From: Halothiobacillus sp. | Lineage (GTDB): Bacteria; Pseudomonadota; Gammaproteobacteria; JAAZVP01 | NCBI GenBank assembly: GCA_018623495.1 | Contig: JAAZVP010000002.1 | Span: 1 to 64,000, forward strand | Direction: 5' to 3' | Length of the DNA stretch: 64,000 nt | Shown: in pieces, positions 17,807-29,943 of the stretch | How the letters are laid out: each line of letters starts with the position of its first letter | Position numbering within the stretch: position 1 is the stretch's first letter | Notes under the pieces: model-generated | Told to the model about the DNA's origin: nothing | What the model saw: the letters and a program-made list of their open reading frames with translations, nothing else | The model's database searches: none | Program-made: the position numbers and the translations under genes

Positions 17807-18837
17807 TGCTTGACTCCTGCGGCTTTCAACTCGTCGTCCTCGCCCTGCCGGCTCCGACCGCGGCCGGGCTCGTCACCGGCACGCCCGTCGATGCGCACCG
17901 CGTGGTTCTCCCCGTGGATCCCGTACTTGCCGTAGAACATCGGCAGCTCTTCCACCTCGAGGTAGACGTACTCGGGCATCTCGAAGCGGATCACGTCGCC
18001 CGGCTGCATGTTGAGCAGGTCGCTCACCTGCAGCTCCACCTTGGCCAGCGTGCTCGAGACCTCCACCTCCGCGGTGGCCAGCTCCCGGCGCAGGGCCTTG
18101 CTCCAGCGCTCGTCGATCTCCAGGCGCTCGCTCTGGACACCCGCCTCCAGCTGGTCGCGGATGGGCTCGATCATCGAGTAGGGCATGGCGATGTGGAACG
18201 CCCCTTCCCCGCCCTCGAGCTCGACGGTGAACTGGCAGACCACGATGATCTCCGAGGGGCTGATGATGTTGGCCAGCTGGGGGTTCATCTCGTGGCCGCT
18301 GACCTCGAAGTCCAGCGACTTGACCGGCTCCCAGGCCTTCTTCAGGTCGGTGAAGGCGAGATCGAGCATCTTGTCGTTGACACGCAGCTCGGCGGAGGTG
18401 AACTCCCGGCCCTCGATCTTGGCGTGGCGCCCCTGGCCACCGAAGAAGTTGTCCACCACCAGGAAGAGCAGCTTGGAGTCCACCATCACCAGCGCCGTGC
18501 CCCGCAGCGGCTTCATCTGCACCAGCGTCAGGCTGGTGGGCACGAACAGGGTGTTGATGTATTCCGAGAACTTCATCATCTCCACCCCTTCGATGGAGAT
18601 CTCGGCGGCCTTGCGCAGCATCCCGAACAGCGAGATGCGGAAATCCCGGGCGAAGCGCTCGTTGATCATCTCCAGGGTCGGCAGCCGGCCCCGGATGATG
18701 CGCTCCTGGCTGGTGAAGTCGAACGGCTGGGCCCCTTCGCGCGGGCCCTCGTCGCTCTCGGTCTCGACGTCGCCGCCGTCCACCCCCGAGAGCAGGGCAT
18801 CGATCTCGTCCTGAGATAGGATGTCACTCTGCGCCAT
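17803..18837 (-). CDS. fliM: FliM, flagellar motor switch protein
   Basis: 344 residues. The N-terminal CheY-P-binding peptide LSQDEIDALL is at 7-16. The CheC-like middle domain runs from about 45 to 235 (EMINERFARDFRISLFGMLRK, TLVQMKPLRGTALVMVDSKL), and the SpoA domain about 245-320. FliM connects CheY-P binding to rotation of the C-ring. The C-terminus is a longer charged tail (GDEPGRGRSRQGEDDELK) than in enteric FliM. It lies 16 bases after fliL and overlaps fliN. Confidence 0.96.
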   Translation of the reverse strand: MAQSDILSQDEIDALLSGVDGGDVETESDEGPREGAQPFDFTSQERIIRGRLPTLEMINERFARDFRISLFGMLRKAAEISIEGVEMMKFSEYINTLFVPTSLTLVQMKPLRGTALVMVDSKLLFLVVDNFFGGQGRHAKIEGREFTSAELRVNDKMLDLAFTDLKKAWEPVKSLDFEVSGHEMNPQLANIISPSEIIVVCQFTVELEGGEGAFHIAMPYSMIEPIRDQLEAGVQSERLEIDERWSKALRRELATAEVEVSSTLAKVELQVSDLLNMQPGDVIRFEMPEYVYLEVEELPMFYGKYGIHGENHAVRIDGRAGDEPGRGRSRQGEDDELKAAGVKQ

Positions 18838-18853
18838 GGCCCGGCCCGTCCCG

Positions 18854-19360
18854 TTACTGCATCACGAAGCTGGTGAAGTAGACGGCCTCGACCTCGCCGT
18901 CCACCCCGTGCTTCTCGAGGATCCCGGTCAGCTCCTCCTTGACCGCCGCCCGCAGCTGCTCCTTGCCCTGGCGCGTGCGGAGTTCCTTGGCATTCTGCTG
19001 CGAGAAGAGCAGCAGCAGGTTGTTGCGGACTAGGGGGTCGTGGGTCTTGAGCGCCTCGACCACCTTCGGTTCGCGGGTCATCACCTGCACCGCGAGCTGC
19101 ATGTAGCTGGCCGCGCGCGGGTCCTGGAAATTGACCGTGAACTCGGGCTTGAGCGGGTAGTAGATCGCCGGGGCCTGCTTCTCTTCAGCGGGCTTTTCTG
19201 CCGCGCCCTCCTCCTGCTGCTGCGGCTCGGCGGAACCACCGATGACGCCCGTGAAAAAGAGCGTCCCCACCACCGCCCCGACGAGGATCACCACCACGCC
19301 GACGATGATCAGGATCAGGGGCAGTCGGGACGACTTCGACTCTTCGGTTTCCTCGGCCAT
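18854..19360 (-). CDS. fliL: FliL, basal-body associated protein
   Basis: 168 residues: a charged N-terminus, one transmembrane helix (about 14-36, LILIIVGVVVILVGAVVGTLFF), a Gln/Glu/Ala-rich linker, and a periplasmic SPFH-like domain (about 70-168; YYPLKPEFTVNFQD). FliL rings surround stators and help torque or stability under load. GGAG lies seven bases before the ATG. A 103-base gap separates it from the upstream diguanylate cyclase gene; CATAAT with a poor -35 lies in that gap, so a weak extra promoter is possible. Confidence 0.93.
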   Translation of the reverse strand: MAEETEESKSSRLPLILIIVGVVVILVGAVVGTLFFTGVIGGSAEPQQQEEGAAEKPAEEKQAPAIYYPLKPEFTVNFQDPRAASYMQLAVQVMTREPKVVEALKTHDPLVRNNLLLLFSQQNAKELRTRQGKEQLRAAVKEELTGILEKHGVDGEVEAVYFTSFVMQ

Positions 19361-19463
19361 CGGTTCGCTCCTGGCGGTAGGCGGGTGATTGTTCGGCTAA
19401 AGGCGCCCCGCGGCGGGACGGCAGGCCTATTATGGCGATACCCGGGCCGTCTTGAAATACCGA

Positions 19464-20363
19464 TTACCGGGCCAGCTCCACCCGGTTGCGACCGCCGCGC
19501 TTGGCGTCGAGCAGCGCACGGTCGGCGCGCTGGAAGAGCGTGTCCACGCAATCACCCGGCCGCGACTCGGTCACGCCCAGCGACAGCGAGATCAGGATGC
19601 GGGTGTTGCCCATGACCAGGGGACGCTCGGCCACGCGCCGCCGCACGCGGTCGGCCACCCGCACCGCGCCCTCGCCATCACTGCCCGGCATGACCACCAC
19701 GAACTCGTCACCACCGAAGCGAAAGACCAGGTCGGTCTCGCGCAGGGCCTGGCTCACGTTGTCGGCCACGGCGCGGATCACCTCGTCGCCGATGTGATGC
19801 CCGAAATCGTCGTTGATGCCCTTGAAGCGGTCGACGTCGAGCACCAGCAGCGAGAGCGGCACGCTCTGGCGCTCGCTCAGGGAGAGCTCGCGCTGGACAC
19901 TGCTTTCCAGCGTGCTGCGGTTGAACACCCCGGTGAGCGAGTCGCGCGTGGCCTGGGTGATGGCCTCGCGATAGCGCAGCGCATTGCGCAGCGGCAGCGT
20001 CAGCTGGGCGAGGAAGTGCTCGAGCTTGGCCAGCTGGCAGGCCTCGACCGGGCGACGGAGGCCGATCACCAGCTTGCCCAGGCACTCGCCGTGGATGGCC
20101 AGCTCGAACTCGCGGCGCTCGCCGCGGCCCTCGCCCACCACGCTCTGCGCCCCTTGTCCCGCGGGCACGAACCGCAGGCCGTAGTGCGGCACGTCGTCGT
20201 CGATCCAGTGCGAGAAGGTCTCCAGGACCTTGTCGACGTCCAGGTGTTCCTGGAGGGCCTGGGACAGGGAGAGCAACTCCCCGGCGACCTGCGAGTACTC
20301 CAGGGCCAGCGTCTGACGTCGGTGAGGCAACTTGACCGCGGAATTGCTGAACGTGGGAGTCAT
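19464..20363 (-). CDS. GAF-like/GGDEF diguanylate cyclase at the head of the fliL operon
   Basis: 299 residues. About 25-130 form a GAF-like sensory region (LDVDKVLETFSHWIDDDVPHYGLRF, LVIGLRRP, then a helix). The GGDEF domain follows (about 140-299) with the intact active-site motif GGDEF at 217-221 and an inhibitory I-site RETD at 208-211, five residues before it, so it should make cyclic di-GMP and be feedback-inhibited. There are no membrane segments. It occupies the position where fliK normally precedes fliL. A sigma-54-type promoter 41 bases upstream suggests it is expressed with the flagellar genes. The signal sensed is unknown. Confidence 0.9.
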   Translation of the reverse strand: MTPTFSNSAVKLPHRRQTLALEYSQVAGELLSLSQALQEHLDVDKVLETFSHWIDDDVPHYGLRFVPAGQGAQSVVGEGRGERREFELAIHGECLGKLVIGLRRPVEACQLAKLEHFLAQLTLPLRNALRYREAITQATRDSLTGVFNRSTLESSVQRELSLSERQSVPLSLLVLDVDRFKGINDDFGHHIGDEVIRAVADNVSQALRETDLVFRFGGDEFVVVMPGSDGEGAVRVADRVRRRVAERPLVMGNTRILISLSLGVTESRPGDCVDTLFQRADRALLDAKRGGRNRVELAR

Positions 20364-20403
20364 GGTTGACCGCCTCTGTCGGATATCGGGCTTGACCTCG
20401 ACA

Positions 20404-20419
20404 TGCGAGAGGCGTGCCA
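20404..20419 (-). promoter_or_regulatory. Sigma-54 (RpoN) -24/-12 promoter for the diguanylate cyclase-fliL operon
   Basis: On the - strand the sequence is TGGCAC, five bases, TCGCA, matching the TGGCAC-N5-TTGCA consensus at 10 of 11 positions, with the invariant GG and GC exactly ten bases apart. Transcription would begin about 25-30 bases before the ATG at 20363. Flagellar class II/III operons in polar-flagellate gammaproteobacteria are usually RpoN/FleQ-dependent, which fits. No FleQ site was identified. Confidence 0.7.
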
Positions 20420-20540
20420 GGAAAGATCATCCCCCAACTTTCAGTTACTTGGAAACCAGAACAAGGGGCGCGGGGCAGGATCCATCGGGATTTTGACGGC
20501 CCCGGGGAAAGCGGGGGTCGCCCCTGGTGTCGAAATTCCG

Positions 20541-21230
20541 TCAGCGGGCCGATCGAGGCTTTTCCGCCACCCGGTCGCGCAGGTAGACCGGCAGCGCCTC
20601 GGCCGCGTCGAGCGGGGCCTCGCCCGCGGCCAGGACCTCGGCCGCCAGCAGGGCCACGTCCACCGCCTGCGGTAGCCGCTCGCCCTCGATGCCGGTGACC
20701 GGCACCGGCAGGCACCCGGCGAGGGCCTCGCCATGGGCCGACCAGCCCGTACCCGCTGCCCAGGCCGCCGCCTCGCCCACGACGGTCACCTCCGCCGGGC
20801 CGCAGACACGCTCCTCGCCCAGGGCCTCCAGGCGCCCGGCGGTATAACGGAACTCGCCCCAGTAGACCTGCTGCATGCGGGCGTCGATGGCCGCGAGGAC
20901 ATGACCGGCGCCGCGCTCGCGCACCACACCCCGGGCCAGCGCCGCGAGGGTGGAAACCGGCATCACCGGCCGGTCCGCGCCCAGGGCGAGCCCCTGGATC
21001 ACCGAGGTGGCGATGCGCACGCCGGTGAAGGCCCCCGGCCCCCGGCCGAAGGCCAGGGCATCCAGGGCGGACAGGGCAATGTCTGCCTCCGCCAGCAGGG
21101 AGCGCACCATGGGCAGGATCCGGGCGGCATGGCCGCGCGGGGCCACCTCGAAACGGGCCCGGGTCTCGCCGTCCTGGTGGAGGGCGGCGGAACAGGCCTC
21201 GGTGGCCGTCTCGATGGCGAGCAGTCTCAT
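20541..21230 (-). CDS. tsaB: TsaB, tRNA t6A modification complex subunit
   Basis: 229 residues of the ASKHA-fold TsaB family: LAIETATEACSAAL at the N-terminus, PRGHAARILPMVRSLL, and FGRGPGAFTGVRIATSVIQGLA (about 61-82). TsaB partners TsaD and TsaE to place threonylcarbamoyl on A37 of ANN-decoding tRNAs. The ATG overlaps the stop of the upstream SulP gene (TGATG), an unusual pairing. The 177 bases beyond its 3' end hold the sigma-54 promoter of the neighbouring operon. Confidence 0.92.
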   Translation of the reverse strand: MRLLAIETATEACSAALHQDGETRARFEVAPRGHAARILPMVRSLLAEADIALSALDALAFGRGPGAFTGVRIATSVIQGLALGADRPVMPVSTLAALARGVVRERGAGHVLAAIDARMQQVYWGEFRYTAGRLEALGEERVCGPAEVTVVGEAAAWAAGTGWSAHGEALAGCLPVPVTGIEGERLPQAVDVALLAAEVLAAGEAPLDAAEALPVYLRDRVAEKPRSAR

Positions 21231-22741
21231 CAGGCCAGCTTGTCGTCGGCGACGTGGTAGTCGGGGTCGTCGTAGCTGACCTCGATCATGTCGCGCGCAT
21301 TCTCCAGCAGCTGGTGACAGTCGGGGCTCAGGTGGCGCAGGTGGAGCGACTTGCCCGCCCGGCGGTAGCGCGAGGCGATGGTGTCGATGGCCTCGATCGC
21401 GGAATGGTCCATCACCCGGCTGCGGCGGAACTCGATGATCACGTCGTCGGGATCCTTCTCCACGTCGAACAGGCGCTTGAACTCGGTGGTGGAGGCGAAG
21501 AACAACGGACCCTGGAGCTCGTAGACCTTGCTGCCCTTCTCGTCGATCCGGGTCTCGACGTGGATGTGCTTGGCCATCTCCCAGGCGAAGGCCAGCGCGG
21601 AGACGATCACGCCCACCACCACGGCGATGGCGAGGTCGGTGAACACCGTCACCACCGTGACGATCACCATCACCAGGGTGTCGGTGAGCGGGACGTTGCG
21701 CATCACCTTGAACGAGGTCCACTCGAAGGTGGCCAGCACCACCATGAACATGATGCCCACCAGCGCGGCCAGCGGCACCAGCTCGATCAGGCCGGAGAGG
21801 AACAGGATGAAGGCCGCCAGCGCCAGTGCGGCGGTGATCCCCGAGAGGCGGTGCAGGGCCCCGGAGTTGATGTTGATCATGCTCTGGCCGAGCATGGCGC
21901 AGCCGCCCATGGTGCCGAACATGCCGGCGGTGCAGTTGGCCACGCCCTGGGCCATGCACTCACGGTTGGACTGGCCGCGGGTGTTGGTGATGTCGTCGAT
22001 CAGGTTGAGTGTGAGCAACGACTCGATCAGGCCGATGGCGGCGAAGATCACCGAGTACGGCAGGATGATCCAGAGGGTTTCCAGGGTGAAGGGCACCGCG
22101 GGGATGTGGAACTCGGGCAGCCCGCCGCCGATGGCGGCCATGTCGCCCACCGTGCGCGACTCGAGACCGAGGCCGATCACCACCAGCGTGGTGGTTACCA
22201 CCGCCACCAGCGAGGAAGGCACGGCCTCGGTGAGTTTGGGCAGGAAATGCGCCACGGCCATGGTCAGCGCCACCAGGCCCAGCATGACCCAGAGCTCGCT
22301 GCCCTGCATCCACTGGCCGTGACCGGTCTGGAAATGCTCCAGCTGGGCCAGGAAGATGACGATCGCCAAGCCGTTGACGAAGCCCAGCATCACCGGCTGG
22401 GGCACCATGCGCATGAACTTGCCCATGCGCAGCACCCCGGCGCCGATCTGGATCACGCCCATCAGCACCACCGCGGCGAACAGGTACTCCACCCCGTGCT
22501 CGGCCACCAGGTGCACCATGACCACCGCCAGCGCCCCCGTGGCCCCCGAGATCATCCCCGGACGGCCGCCGAGGACGGCGGCCAGAAGACCGACGATCAC
22601 CGCGGCCCAGAGGCCGACCTGGGGATGGACGCCGGCGACGAAGGCGAAGGCCACCGCTTCGGGCACCAGGGCCAGGGAAACCGTCAGACCCGAGAGAATG
22701 TCGTCCTTGGCGTTGGCGACCTGGTGCGGATGCAGAAACAT
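21230..22741 (-). CDS. SulP-family anion transporter
   Basis: 503 residues: 10-12 transmembrane segments from residue 15 to about 400 with the SulP signature region (DILSGLTVSLALVPEAVAFAFVAGV; IGLIESLLTLNLIDDIT), followed by a C-terminal STAS domain (about 410-500; VIIEFRRSRVMDHSAIEAIDTIA). SulP proteins exchange or cotransport sulfate, bicarbonate or other anions; the substrate here cannot be read from sequence. GAGGAG lies three bases before the chosen ATG. Stop and tsaB start overlap. Confidence 0.9.
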   Translation of the reverse strand: MFLHPHQVANAKDDILSGLTVSLALVPEAVAFAFVAGVHPQVGLWAAVIVGLLAAVLGGRPGMISGATGALAVVMVHLVAEHGVEYLFAAVVLMGVIQIGAGVLRMGKFMRMVPQPVMLGFVNGLAIVIFLAQLEHFQTGHGQWMQGSELWVMLGLVALTMAVAHFLPKLTEAVPSSLVAVVTTTLVVIGLGLESRTVGDMAAIGGGLPEFHIPAVPFTLETLWIILPYSVIFAAIGLIESLLTLNLIDDITNTRGQSNRECMAQGVANCTAGMFGTMGGCAMLGQSMININSGALHRLSGITAALALAAFILFLSGLIELVPLAALVGIMFMVVLATFEWTSFKVMRNVPLTDTLVMVIVTVVTVFTDLAIAVVVGVIVSALAFAWEMAKHIHVETRIDEKGSKVYELQGPLFFASTTEFKRLFDVEKDPDDVIIEFRRSRVMDHSAIEAIDTIASRYRRAGKSLHLRHLSPDCHQLLENARDMIEVSYDDPDYHVADDKLA

Positions 22742-22866
22742 GGGCTCCTCGCGTCGATGGGGCTGGGGCACGGGCGGGCCACCCCGCGGCGATCAGGGAG
22801 CGCCCACCCGGAAGGTGGCGGAGTGTATCCAGTGGCCGACCCGGCTGCAACACGCGCCGGGGCAGC

Positions 22867-24510
22867 TCACTCGAAGAGCCCCTTGCAGAAGTTGATCAGC
22901 CCGTTGGTGGAGGCGTCGAACTCGTCCACCGGCGTATCGCCCTCGATCCGGGGCAGGATCTCGCCGGCGAGCCGCTTGCCCAGCTCCACGCCCCACTGGT
23001 CGAAGGAATCCAAGCCCCAGACGTAGCCCTGGGAAAAGATCTTGTGCTCGTAGAGCGCGATCAGCGAGCCCAGCGAACGCGGTGTCAGGCGCCGGTAGAG
23101 GATGACGTTGCTGGGATTGTTGCCGGCACAGACCTTGTAGGGCAGCAGCCGCTCGATGGCGGCCGCGTCCATCCCCTGGGCCTCCATCTCGGCCCGCGCC
23201 TCCGCCTCGCTGCGACCCATCATGAAGGCCTTGGCCTGGGCGAAGAGGTTGGCCAGCAGCATCTCGTGGTGGTTGTCCACCGGGTTCTGCGAGTTGGCGG
23301 CACCGAGGAAATCGCAGGGAACCAGGTGCGTGCCCTGGTGGATCAGCTGGAAATAGGCATGCTGGCCGTTGGTGCCGGCCCCGCCCCAGAGGACCGGCCC
23401 GGTGGCGTAGTCGACGCGCTCGCCGTTGCGGTCCACGCTCTTGCCGTTGCTCTCCATGTCCGCCTGCTGGAGATACTGGGGCAGGCGACGCAGGTAGTGG
23501 CCGTAGGGGTAGACGGCATGGGACTGGGCGCCGAAGAAGTTGCCGTACCAGATCCCCAGCATCGCCATGATCACCGGCATGTTCTCCTCGAGCGGCGCGT
23601 TGCGGAAATGCTCGTCCATGGCATGCGCCCCCTTGAGCAGCTGCTCAAAGTGGTCCATGCCAATGTAGAGGGCGATGGCCAGGCCGATGGCCGACCAGAG
23701 CGAGTAGCGCCCCCCGACCCAGTCCCAGAACTCGAACATGTTGGCCGGGTCGATGCCGAAGGCCTTGACCGCCTCGCGGTTGGTGGAGACGGCGACGAAG
23801 TGGCTCTTGATCGAGCGCGCGCCGGGGGCGTGCATGAGAAACCAGGAACGCGCCGTGCGGGCGTTGGCCATGGTCTCCTCGGTGGCAAACGATTTCGAGG
23901 AGACGATGAACAGCGTGGTCTCCGGGTTGAGCAGGCGCAGGGTCTCGGCGATGTGGCTGGGGGCCACGTTGGAGACGAAGTGCATCCGCGGGCCGTTGCG
24001 GCCGTAGGGTGTCAGGGCCTCGCAGACCATCTGCGGCCCCAGGTCCGAGCCGCCGACACCCAGATTGACCACGTCGCGGATCGGCTTGCCCGAGTAGCCC
24101 CGCCACTCGCCGTCGCGGACCTGGTCGCTGAACACCCGCATCTGGTGGAGCACCCGGTTGACCCGCGGCATCACGTCCTCGCCGTCGACCAGGATCGGCC
24201 GGTTGACCCGGTTGCGCAGGGCCACGTGCAGCGCCGCGCGGTTCTCGGTGAAGTTGATGGGCGCGCCGGCGAACATCCGCTGGCGGCCGTCGTCGAGACC
24301 GGCCTGGCGGGCCAGGTCCATGAGCAGGCGCATGGTGGTCTCGTCCACGCGGTTCTTCGAGTAGTCCAGGAGCATGTCGCCGACGGTCAGCGAGAAGCGC
24401 TGGAACCGCTGTGGATCCTCGCGAAACATGTCGCGCATGTGCCGATCGCGAATCTCCTCGTAATGGGCCTGCAAGGCCTTCCAGGCAGGCAGCTCCCGCA
24501 ACTCGCTCAT
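22867..24510 (-). CDS. pgi: Glucose-6-phosphate isomerase
   Basis: 547 residues, the length of enterobacterial Pgi. Landmarks: [42 protein letters not shown], and the C-terminal signature [17 protein letters not shown]. It interconverts glucose-6-phosphate and fructose-6-phosphate. The ATG at 24510 has GGGGAG nine bases upstream and matches the family N-terminus; a 15-codon extension to 24555 is possible but has no better ribosome site. Divergent from ppc. Confidence 0.95.
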   Translation of the reverse strand: MSELRELPAWKALQAHYEEIRDRHMRDMFREDPQRFQRFSLTVGDMLLDYSKNRVDETTMRLLMDLARQAGLDDGRQRMFAGAPINFTENRAALHVALRNRVNRPILVDGEDVMPRVNRVLHQMRVFSDQVRDGEWRGYSGKPIRDVVNLGVGGSDLGPQMVCEALTPYGRNGPRMHFVSNVAPSHIAETLRLLNPETTLFIVSSKSFATEETMANARTARSWFLMHAPGARSIKSHFVAVSTNREAVKAFGIDPANMFEFWDWVGGRYSLWSAIGLAIALYIGMDHFEQLLKGAHAMDEHFRNAPLEENMPVIMAMLGIWYGNFFGAQSHAVYPYGHYLRRLPQYLQQADMESNGKSVDRNGERVDYATGPVLWGGAGTNGQHAYFQLIHQGTHLVPCDFLGAANSQNPVDNHHEMLLANLFAQAKAFMMGRSEAEARAEMEAQGMDAAAIERLLPYKVCAGNNPSNVILYRRLTPRSLGSLIALYEHKIFSQGYVWGLDSFDQWGVELGKRLAGEILPRIEGDTPVDEFDASTNGLINFCKGLFE

Positions 24511-24792
24511 CGAATGACGCTCCCCTCGCTGTTCTTCGTCGCTCCAGTCAAGCATAGCCGCATCCGGGCGGCAGGCCCATGTGGCAACTCCGGCCTTTCA
24601 GTGGCAGAATTGCCGCGGCCCGCGGCCGCCGGCAACCCGAATGACGACGACTATAATGTGTGGGTTGTCCGCGGCCGGCTTCAACCGGATTCTAGAATCG
24701 CGATGTGACAATTCACTATCAGGGGCGCCGGCGCGGCGTCCCTGGCGCCGCATCGACCCGTCGCCCGCCCAGGGAATCCCCGAGGTGTTCGA

Positions 24793-27618
<2,826 letters not shown>

Positions 27619-27644
27619 GGAGCAGGTCGGTCCCAGGAAACCGC

Positions 27645-27674
27645 AAAGGGCAGCCCGTGGGCTGCCCTTCTTTT
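27645..27674 (+). terminator. Rho-independent terminator after ppc
   Basis: Stem AAGGGCAGCCC / GGGCTGCCCTT with a two-base loop, followed by CTTTT; 27 bases after the ppc stop. The AAA on the other flank gives a weak T-run on the - strand, so it may also stop transcription from panC. Confidence 0.85.
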
Positions 27675-27772
27675 CATCACGGCCACGGTAGAAAGGTCCC
27701 GTCAAGAATGCGGCTTCTGCCCGGGGCCTTGCAGAGCCCGGGCCTGCCTACCGAGTCAGTGACCGCGAGCCG

Positions 27773-28618
27773 CTAATCGTTTTCCACTGCCAGGTTGTCG
27801 ATCAGGCGGGCCCGGCCGAGGCGGGCGGCGGCGAGGATCACCCGCGCCTCGCCCGGCGCCGGCCGGGCGAGGTCACCGGCGCGGCGCACGGCCACGTACT
27901 CCGGCTCCAGCCCGGCCTCGGCGAGCGCGGCGCTGGCCGCGGCCTCGACGGAGGCCACGGGCTCGCCGGCCCGCAGGCGCTCAGCCGATTCCACCAGCAC
28001 GCGGTGGAGGGCCGGCGCACGGCGGCGTTGCTCGGGGGAAAGATAGGCGTTGCGCGAGCTCATGGCCAGCCCGTCCGCCTCGCGCACGGTGGGCACGCCC
28101 ACCACCTCCACCGGCAGGTCAAGATCGGCGACCATGCGCCGGATCACGCACAGCTGCTGGTAGTCCTTGCGGCCGAAAACGGCGACATCCGGGCCGACGA
28201 TATTGAACAGCTTGGCCACCACGGTGGCCACGCCGTCGAAATGCCCCGGGCGGGCGGCCCCGCACAGGCCCTCGGAGACCCCGGGGACGTGGATGCGGGT
28301 GACCGTCTCGCGCCCGCGGGGATAGAGCACGCGCTCCTCCGGCAGGAACAGGCCGTCCACGCCCAGGGCCTCCAGTCGGCGTGCGTCCTGCTCCTCGGTG
28401 CGCGGGTAGCGGTCGAAATCCTCGCCGGGACCGAACTGCAGTGGGTTGACGAAGATGCTCACCACCACCCGCGGGCACTGGGCGCGCGCCGCCTCCACCA
28501 GTGCCAGGTGGCCTTCGTGGAGGTTGCCCATGGTGGGCACCAGGGCGACGCGCTCGCCCGCGTCGCGCCACTGGCGGAGCTGGCGACGGACCGCCGGGAT
28601 GTCGTCGAGGCGTTCCAT
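27773..28618 (-). CDS. panC: Pantothenate synthetase
   Basis: 281 residues. Motifs: PTMGNLHEGHLALV with the HxGH ATP site, IFVNPLQFGPGEDFDRYPRT, GVATVVAKLFNIV, VFGRKDYQQL and the KMSKS-like AMSSRN. It condenses pantoate with beta-alanine using ATP. Four bases separate it from panB; the order folK-panB-panC follows enteric gene order. Confidence 0.96.
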   Translation of the reverse strand: MERLDDIPAVRRQLRQWRDAGERVALVPTMGNLHEGHLALVEAARAQCPRVVVSIFVNPLQFGPGEDFDRYPRTEEQDARRLEALGVDGLFLPEERVLYPRGRETVTRIHVPGVSEGLCGAARPGHFDGVATVVAKLFNIVGPDVAVFGRKDYQQLCVIRRMVADLDLPVEVVGVPTVREADGLAMSSRNAYLSPEQRRRAPALHRVLVESAERLRAGEPVASVEAAASAALAEAGLEPEYVAVRRAGDLARPAPGEARVILAAARLGRARLIDNLAVEND

Positions 28619-28622
28619 GGGA

Positions 28623-29423
28623 TCAGTCGAAACCGTGTTCGTCGGCGGGAAAGCGCCGCTCGCGCACGGCGGCGACGTAGTCGGCGAGGGCCGCGGGAAT
28701 GTCGTCGGCGCCGCGCAGGAAGTTGGCGGCGAACCGCGGCGGCCGGCCGGGGGTGAGGCCGAGGACGTCGTGGCTGACCAGTACCTGGCCATCCACCTCC
28801 GCGCCCGCACCGATGCCGATCACCGGGATGTCCAGGGCGGCGGTGATGCGTGCCGCCAGGGTCCGGGGCACGCACTCCAGGATCAGCAGGTCGGCCCCCG
28901 CGGCCTCCAGCTCCCGGGCGTCGGCCAGCATCCGCTCGGCGGCCTCCTGGTCGCGCCCCTGGACCCGGTAGCCCCCCAGCTTGTGCACCATCTGCGGCTG
29001 GAGGCCCAGGTGGGCGCAGACCGGCACGCCGTGGTCCGCCAGGGCGCCGACCACGTCCGCCTGGCCACCGCCCTCCAGCTTGACCATCTGCGCCCCGCCC
29101 TCCTTGAGCAGGCGGGCGGCGGTCGCCAGGGCCCCGGCGGGATCGGCGTGGCTGAGGAAGGGCATGTCCGCCACCCGCAGCGCCCGGCGGGAACCGCGGG
29201 CCACCGCCCGGGCGTGGTAGACGATGTCGTCCACGGTCACCGGCAGGGTGTCGGGATGGCCCTGCACCACCATGCCCAGCGAATCGCCCACCAGCAACAC
29301 GTCCGCCCCGGCGGCCTCGGCGTGGTGGGCCACGCTGGCATCGTAGGCGGTGAGCATGGCGATGGGGCGGCCCTCGGCCTTCATGCGCCGCAGGGCGGTC
29401 AGGGTTACCGGCTTGTGGTTCAT
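28623..29423 (-). CDS. panB: 3-methyl-2-oxobutanoate hydroxymethyltransferase
   Basis: 266 residues of the PanB TIM-barrel family: MLTAYDASVAHHAEAAG, LLVGDSLGMVVQGH (metal-binding Asp), KLEGG, GAD LLILECVP and IGIGAGAEVDGQVLVSHD. It adds a one-carbon unit from methylene-THF to ketoisovalerate, the first step to pantothenate. Start overlaps the folK stop (ATGA). Confidence 0.96.
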   Translation of the reverse strand: MNHKPVTLTALRRMKAEGRPIAMLTAYDASVAHHAEAAGADVLLVGDSLGMVVQGHPDTLPVTVDDIVYHARAVARGSRRALRVADMPFLSHADPAGALATAARLLKEGGAQMVKLEGGGQADVVGALADHGVPVCAHLGLQPQMVHKLGGYRVQGRDQEAAERMLADARELEAAGADLLILECVPRTLAARITAALDIPVIGIGAGAEVDGQVLVSHDVLGLTPGRPPRFAANFLRGADDIPAALADYVAAVRERRFPADEHGFD

Positions 29424-29938
29424 GGCGCCCTCCTCTGCCCGGCCTCCCCCTTCGCCGGGGCGGGTTCCAGGCGTTGCAGGCCGGCCGGCGGGCAGTCGGC
29501 GGCCAGTGCGGCCACCCGGCCCGCGCCGGGCACCTCCACGTCGGCGGCGATCTCGGCCAGCGGGTGGAGCACGAAGCTGCGCTCGGTGATGCCCGGGTGG
29601 GGAACGACCAGCTCGGGGGTGTCGATCACGCGATCCTCCACCAGCAGGATGTCGAGGTCCAGGGTGCGCTCGCCCCAGCGGCGGCCGCGCACCCTCCCGG
29701 CCTCGGCCTCCAGGCCCTGCAGGGCCCGCAGCAGCGCGGCCGGCTCCATGTCGGTGAACAGCTCGGCCACGGCGTTGACGAAGTCCGGCTGGTCCGGCGG
29801 GCCCATGGGCGGGCTGGTGTAGAGGCTCGAGCAGGCAGCCACCCCCGACCCCGGCAGGCGGTCGAGGGCCCGGCAGGCCCGGCGGACCCGCTCGGTGGGG
29901 CCATCGAGGTTGCTGCCGATGCCCACGAAGACCCGCAT
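29420..29938 (-). CDS. folK: Hydroxymethyl-dihydropterin pyrophosphokinase
   Basis: 172 residues: FVGIGSNLDGP at the start, SSLYTSPPMGPPDQPDFVNAVAEL, and the RRWGERTLDLDILLVEDRVIDTPELVVPHPGITERSFVLHPLAEIA signature in family order, with the metal-binding DLDI. It pyrophosphorylates 6-hydroxymethyl-dihydropterin in folate synthesis. It lies 5 bases after pcnB, as in enteric pcnB-folK. Confidence 0.95.
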   Translation of the reverse strand: MRVFVGIGSNLDGPTERVRRACRALDRLPGSGVAACSSLYTSPPMGPPDQPDFVNAVAELFTDMEPAALLRALQGLEAEAGRVRGRRWGERTLDLDILLVEDRVIDTPELVVPHPGITERSFVLHPLAEIAADVEVPGAGRVAALAADCPPAGLQRLEPAPAKGEAGQRRAP

Positions 29939-29943
29939 GGTGC

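Noticed and set aside
24652..24657. TATAAT before ppc as a defined promoter
   Set aside because: The hexamer is perfect but no acceptable -35 lies 16-18 bases upstream, so only mentioned under ppc.
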